DNA from: Micromonospora sp. NBC_00421
GTDB lineage: Bacteria > Actinomycetota > Actinomycetes > Mycobacteriales > Micromonosporaceae
Assembly: GCF_036017915.1 (NCBI RefSeq)
Contig: NZ_CP107929.1
Location: 5,460,001 to 5,524,000, forward strand
Length of the DNA stretch: 64,000 bases
Direction: 5' to 3'
The notes beneath the pieces were generated by a model, which saw nothing but the letters and a program-made list of their open reading frames with translations, did no database searches and was not told the DNA's origin. The translations under genes were made by a program, and so were the position numbers. This document shows positions 60,272 to 64,000 of this stretch, piece after piece; the first letter of the stretch is position 1; every line of letters starts with the position of its first letter.

Positions 60272-61420
60272 ATGACGGACCGGGCGGAACGGGAGCGGTC
60301 GGCGACACTCCACGGCGGCCGGGTGCTGAATCCCCGCGCCTGGGTCTCACCGGTCCGGGCGATGTCGCGCATCCTCAACGCCGACGGCTCCCCGCGTAAC
60401 CCCGCCCCCGTCGGCCCCGGGCGCAGCGGGGTGGTGGACTGCGGCCTCTACGTCGACGGCGAACGCCGCCCCGGCCAGTGGCACTACGCCGAGGCGCTGG
60501 CCGCCGCCCGCGACGAGCGCGACGGGTTCGTCTGGCTCGGGCTGCACGAACCGGAGCTGGCCGAGATGACCGCCATCGCCGAGACGTACGGGTTGCACGA
60601 GTTGGCCGTCGAGGACGCGGTGAAGGCCCAGCAGCGGCCCAAGCTGGAGCGCTTCGGCGAGGTCAGCTTCCTGGTGCTACGGACCGCCCGGTACTGCGAG
60701 CACACCGAGCTGACCGAGACCTCCGAGGTGGTCGAGACCGGCCAGGTGATGCTCTTCATCGGCCCGAACTTCCTGATCAGCGTCCGGCACGGGGACGCCT
60801 GCCGGTTGGCGCCGGTCCGGGCCGACCTGGAGGCCAAGCGGGACCTCCTGCGACACGGGCCGTGGGCGGTGGCGTACGCGATCACCGACCGGGTGGTGGA
60901 CCTCTACCTGGAGGTGGCCGACCAGCTTGAGGACGACCTCGACGTGCTCGAAGCGGACGTCTTCGACCGGCAGAGCAGCGGGCGGATCCAGCGGATCTAC
61001 CAGATGAAGCGTGAGCTGGTGGAGTTCAAGCGGGCGGTGATCCCGCTGCAACGGCCGCTGATGACGCTTACCGCGCAGGTGCACCGGGAGGTGCCGCAGG
61101 AGGTACGGCGCTACTTCCGCGACGTGCAGGACCACCTCAGCCGCACCGTCGAGCAGGTCAACTCCTACGACGACCTGCTCAACTCGATCCTCCAGGCCCG
61201 GCTGGCGCAGGTCACCGTCGACCAGAACAACGACATGCGCAAGATCGCCGCCTGGGCCGCCATCGCCGCGGTCTGGACCGCGTTCGCCGGGGTCTACGGC
61301 ATGAACTTCGAGAACATGCCCGAGCTGAAATGGACGTACGGCTATCCGGGGGTGCTCGCGCTGATGCTCGCCATCTCGCTGGCGCTGTACCGGTGGTTCC
61401 GGCGCAACGGCTGGCTCTGA
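60272..61420 (+). CDS. corA: CorA-type magnesium/cobalt channel
   Basis: A 382-residue CorA protein: a large cytoplasmic N-terminal domain with long helices (to about 315) and two C-terminal membrane helices. The selectivity motif GMN stands in VYGMNFENMPEL at the end of the first helix. It forms pentameric magnesium channels. GGGAGGGGGA precedes the start. The N-terminal 30 residues are basic and not conserved-looking, so translation might begin at Met31. Confidence 0.95.
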   Translation: MTDRAERERSATLHGGRVLNPRAWVSPVRAMSRILNADGSPRNPAPVGPGRSGVVDCGLYVDGERRPGQWHYAEALAAARDERDGFVWLGLHEPELAEMTAIAETYGLHELAVEDAVKAQQRPKLERFGEVSFLVLRTARYCEHTELTETSEVVETGQVMLFIGPNFLISVRHGDACRLAPVRADLEAKRDLLRHGPWAVAYAITDRVVDLYLEVADQLEDDLDVLEADVFDRQSSGRIQRIYQMKRELVEFKRAVIPLQRPLMTLTAQVHREVPQEVRRYFRDVQDHLSRTVEQVNSYDDLLNSILQARLAQVTVDQNNDMRKIAAWAAIAAVWTAFAGVYGMNFENMPELKWTYGYPGVLALMLAISLALYRWFRRNGWL

Positions 61421-61480
61421 CCGCCGCTCGGCCGGCCGGGCCGCACCCCCGGTGGTCCGCTCGGCCGGGCCGGTGGCCGC

Positions 61481-62386
61481 TCAGCCGGCCGGTGTGGCTG
61501 CCGGGTTCGCCGCCGCCAGCAGCTCGGAGACGGTGACGAACTCGAAGCCCCGCCGCCGCAGACCGGTGATCATCGCGGCCAGCCCCCGGATCGCCACCAG
61601 CCGGTCGGCTGGCCCGGTGTCGTGGGCGAGCAGGATGGTGCCCGGGTCACAGGAGTCGACCACGTAGTCGACCAGGCCGTCCGGATTCTGGGTGAACCGG
61701 GATTCGAGCATCTGCCGGTTCCAGAGGACCACCTGGTAGCCGAGGTCGTTGGCGGCGAGCAGGGTGCTGCCGGCCAGGTGCCCGTACGGCGGGCGGAGCA
61801 GGGTGGGCTCCCGGCCGCAGAGCCGGGTCAGCTCGTTGTGCGCCCGGCCGATCGCGGCACAGGCCTGCTCGTAGGTCATCTTCGCCAGGTCCTGGTGGTC
61901 CCAGGTGTGGTTGCCGATCTCGTGCCGGTCCAGCCGGTGGGTCACCAGGCGGCCGTACTCGCGGGCCCGGCGACCGACCATGAAGAAGGTGGCCGGGGTG
62001 TCGGTCTCCTCGAGGATCGACAGCACCCGTGGGGTCCAGTTCGGCGCCGGACCGTCGTCGAAGGTGAGCGCGATCAGCCGGCGGGTGGTGTCCACACTCC
62101 ACACCACGTCGACCCGGGAGGACTTCGGCGGGGTACGCCGGTCGCCGTGCACGGTGGCCGCGTACCCGCCGTAGACGGGCAGTTTGTTGCCGGCGGTGGC
62201 CTCGGCGTACCCGAACTCGCCGGTCATGGCCACCCCCGCACCGGCCAGCGCGGCAGCGGTGCCGGAGAGGATCCGCCGCCGGGACACGGCCCGGTCCCGC
62301 CCGGCCGCCGGGGCACGGCCCGGCTCCGCGGGGGCACGGACCGGCTCGGGGTCCGGGAGATCCGGGTCGGTGGTCGGCGTCTGCAT
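61481..62386 (-). CDS. Secreted polysaccharide deacetylase (NodB domain)
   Basis: A 301-residue protein with a Tat-type signal (SRRRILSGTAAALAGAG) followed by a NodB domain: motif 1 TFDDGP, motif 2 HEIGNHTWDH with the zinc histidines, motif 3 RPPYG, then VLWNRQMLESR and a final LLAHDTG. It would remove acetyl groups from chitin-like or peptidoglycan sugars outside the cell. The start is placed at ATG 62386; the frame extends 14 codons further. Confidence 0.93.
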   Translation of the reverse strand: MQTPTTDPDLPDPEPVRAPAEPGRAPAAGRDRAVSRRRILSGTAAALAGAGVAMTGEFGYAEATAGNKLPVYGGYAATVHGDRRTPPKSSRVDVVWSVDTTRRLIALTFDDGPAPNWTPRVLSILEETDTPATFFMVGRRAREYGRLVTHRLDRHEIGNHTWDHQDLAKMTYEQACAAIGRAHNELTRLCGREPTLLRPPYGHLAGSTLLAANDLGYQVVLWNRQMLESRFTQNPDGLVDYVVDSCDPGTILLAHDTGPADRLVAIRGLAAMITGLRRRGFEFVTVSELLAAANPAATPAG

Positions 62387-62568
62387 AGTCAGCACTGTAG
62401 GAGCCGGACGCCCTCCGGACGATCCCATAAGCTCCGGCTTAAACCCGCATGTGCCGGTAGCTCCGGGGGCCGGGCCCTACCGAAAGACCCGGGCCGTCAC
62501 ACGTCGGCGGCGCGGGACGACCCGTGGGTCGTCTCCGCGCCGCCGACGAGGGTACGCAGATCAGCGCC

Positions 62569-62608
62569 GGGTGCAGGTCAGCGCCGCCCGGGTGCAGGTC
62601 AGCGCCGC
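62569..62608. repeat. Short tandem duplication at a gene end
   Basis: GGGTGCAGGTCAGCGCCGC occurs at 62569-62587 and 62590-62608, a 21-base period, with a third partial copy just before. The right copy contains the stop codon of the gene at 62599-63444, so the duplication repeats the gene's last codons and stop downstream. Confidence 0.7.
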
Positions 62609-63444
62609 GTGCTGGACTTCGCGGCGGCCCGTCCGGCCTCGATCGCCTTGCCGAGGTCGTCGGCCGGTCGGCCGGAGACGTCGGTGGCACCCTCGGCGAC
62701 CGAGGGAACCTTGTCGTCCGGGTGGATCACCGGCTTGCCGGTCGACGTGTCGGCGGCCACGGCGGAACTGCCGACACCGGTGGACGGCGTCGCCGAACCG
62801 GTCGGCGTGGACCCGCTCGCCGAGGGGGTCTCCACCACCAGGATGTCGACCCCGTCCCGGGCGGACTCGACGTCGGCCGTGGCCCGGACACCGGATGCGC
62901 CAATTCCACCGGCGGTGTTCTCGGTGCCGGAGGCACGGGCGGCGGGGGTGGTGTCGATGCCGTGGGTCGGGTCGTACTCGGCCCATTCCTGCTGCTCGCG
63001 GCGGCGGCGCATGGCCATCGCCCCGGCCACCCCGGCCACCGTACCGGCGACCAGCAGGCCGGCCATCATGCCGCGCGACGTCCGCTTCTTCTTCCGGGCC
63101 TTCGGGCTCTTCGCCTTGATCTTCTTGCTCACCGCGGCCTGCCTGGCGGCGGCGGCCTTCTTACCTGCCACCGCCTTGCCGGCGGCCTCGGCCTGGGCGT
63201 TGCGCACCGCCAGGGCGACCGGGGCGAGCGCCGCGACAGTCGACGCGAGCCCGCTGGAAGCCCGGTCCCGCACCACGACCGCGGTCGGCGCGACGGCCCC
63301 CCGGGCCGCCTGGACCCGTGGGCCGACAGTGGCGCCGGCACCCTTCGCCGCGTGCGTGGCAGCCTGCTTCAGGTGACCGATGCCCTGGTGCAGCTCCACC
63401 TTTGCCAGCTGCCCCTGGGTCTTGCGCCGCCCGATTCCAAACAC
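62599..63444 (-). CDS. Basic single-helix membrane protein of unknown function (DUF5324-like)
   Basis: A 281-residue protein. The N-terminal 120 residues are Ala/Lys-rich and helical, with KKIKAKSPKARKKKRTSRG directly before one membrane helix (about 125-145), followed by RRRREQQEWAEYDP and a long acidic, Ser/Thr/Gly-rich tail. This layout resembles DUF5324 proteins of actinomycetes. AGGAGGTGGG precedes the GTG at 63444. Function not known. Confidence 0.75.
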   Translation of the reverse strand: MFGIGRRKTQGQLAKVELHQGIGHLKQAATHAAKGAGATVGPRVQAARGAVAPTAVVVRDRASSGLASTVAALAPVALAVRNAQAEAAGKAVAGKKAAAARQAAVSKKIKAKSPKARKKKRTSRGMMAGLLVAGTVAGVAGAMAMRRRREQQEWAEYDPTHGIDTTPAARASGTENTAGGIGASGVRATADVESARDGVDILVVETPSASGSTPTGSATPSTGVGSSAVAADTSTGKPVIHPDDKVPSVAEGATDVSGRPADDLGKAIEAGRAAAKSSTRR

Positions 63445-63561
63445 GGTCCCACCTCCTGGGAGTTGTTCCTTCGTCATCCTCCACCTTCGGATGCCTCCGC
63501 AATGCCAGATCGGGCACATGGGAGGATCCGCATGGAACTGACCAACGAGTGAGGAGTACCC

Positions 63562-64000
63562 GTGGCCGAGGCTATCTACGCCACCTTGCACACCAACGCT
63601 GGCCCGATCCGGCTGGAACTCTTCGGCAATCACGCTCCGAAGACGGTTCGTAACTTCGTCGACCTGGCCGAGGGCAACAAGGAGTACACCGACCCCCGCA
63701 CCGGGCAGCCGGGCAACGGGCCGTACTACGACGGCACCATCTCGCACCGGGTGATCAGCGGCTTCATGGTCCAGATGGGCGACCCGACCGGCACCGGCCG
63801 GGGTGGTCCCGGTTACACGTTCGCCGACGAGTTCCACCCCGAGCTGCGCTTCGACCGGCCGTACCTGCTGGCGATGGCGAACGCCGGGCCGGGCACCAAC
63901 GGTTCGCAGTTCTTCATCACCGTCGGGGCGACCCCGCACCTGAACAACCGGCACACCATCTTCGGCCAGGTGGCCGACGAGCAGTCGGCGAAGGTGGTCG
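63562..64000 (+). CDS. Peptidyl-prolyl cis-trans isomerase (cyclophilin), partial
   Basis: The frame opens at a GTG at 63562 (GAGGAG before it) and runs off the right edge with 146 codons visible. It shows the cyclophilin core: [52 protein letters not shown] with the catalytic Arg, [18 protein letters not shown], and HTIFGQV. It catalyses proline isomerisation in the cytosol; in actinomycetes this type is usually a short single-domain protein, so only about 30 residues should be missing. Confidence 0.95.
   Translation, partial: MAEAIYATLHTNAGPIRLELFGNHAPKTVRNFVDLAEGNKEYTDPRTGQPGNGPYYDGTISHRVISGFMVQMGDPTGTGRGGPGYTFADEFHPELRFDRPYLLAMANAGPGTNGSQFFITVGATPHLNNRHTIFGQVADEQSAKVV

Overview
This is a high-GC actinobacterial chromosome segment, most likely from Micromonospora or a close relative in Micromonosporaceae. 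The support is the strong G/C bias at third codon positions, frequent GTG starts and ATGA/GTGA start-stop overlaps, paired XRE (DUF5753)/DUF397 genes, an IdeR-type iron box and a family of actinomycete secreted repeat proteins. No rRNA, tRNA or CRISPR array was seen.

Region 1 (1-15.9 kb) is one side of a nonribosomal peptide biosynthetic cluster that continues past the left edge. On the minus strand are the start of an NRPS with a decayed adenylation domain followed by a condensation domain, an MbtH-like protein, and a methyltransferase-fold protein. On the plus strand is a tightly coupled operon for 3,5-dihydroxyphenylglycine: dpgA-dpgB-dpgC and a HpgT/PgaT-type aminotransferase, with dpgD divergent. 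A P450, a 3Fe-4S ferredoxin, a phytanoyl-CoA-type Fe/2OG dioxygenase, a nucleotide-sugar dehydrogenase and a small secreted protein follow. Two StrB/AGAT-type amidinotransferases sit in the same cluster. Together this suggests a guanidino-dihydroxyphenylglycine building block, as in resorcinomycin and pheganomycin, but here linked to an NRPS.

Region 2 (16-37 kb) is mostly housekeeping and surface functions: an ABC exporter, a sodium:solute symporter with its DUF485 partner, a cluster of four DnaA boxes, three tandem paralogous secreted repeat proteins each with its own terminator, an iron-siderophore importer with a siderophore-interacting protein under an iron box, a LytS/LytTR two-component system, a polyprenyl-phosphate sugar transferase, a formamidopyrimidine-DNA glycosylase and a glycosyltransferase.

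Region 3 (37-54 kb) is a defence and regulatory island: a type I restriction-modification system (hsdM-hsdS-hsdR), two XRE regulator modules with overlapping small ORFs, an AAA ATPase/RloB pair, and an NB-ARC-TPR (NLR-like) protein whose N-terminus carries a short VVQA...GGI motif that is repeated at the C-terminus of a nearby small helical protein. That pair looks like a bacterial amyloid-signalling NLR/effector system.

Region 4 (54-64 kb) is again ordinary chromosome: a PL3 pectate lyase with a LacI-type operator, a three-gene operon of nucleotidyltransferase, sn-glycerol-1-phosphate dehydrogenase-like protein and CDP-alcohol phosphatidyltransferase, an HTH-type protein, an aminotransferase, CorA, a polysaccharide deacetylase, a basic membrane protein and the start of a cyclophilin gene that runs off the right edge.
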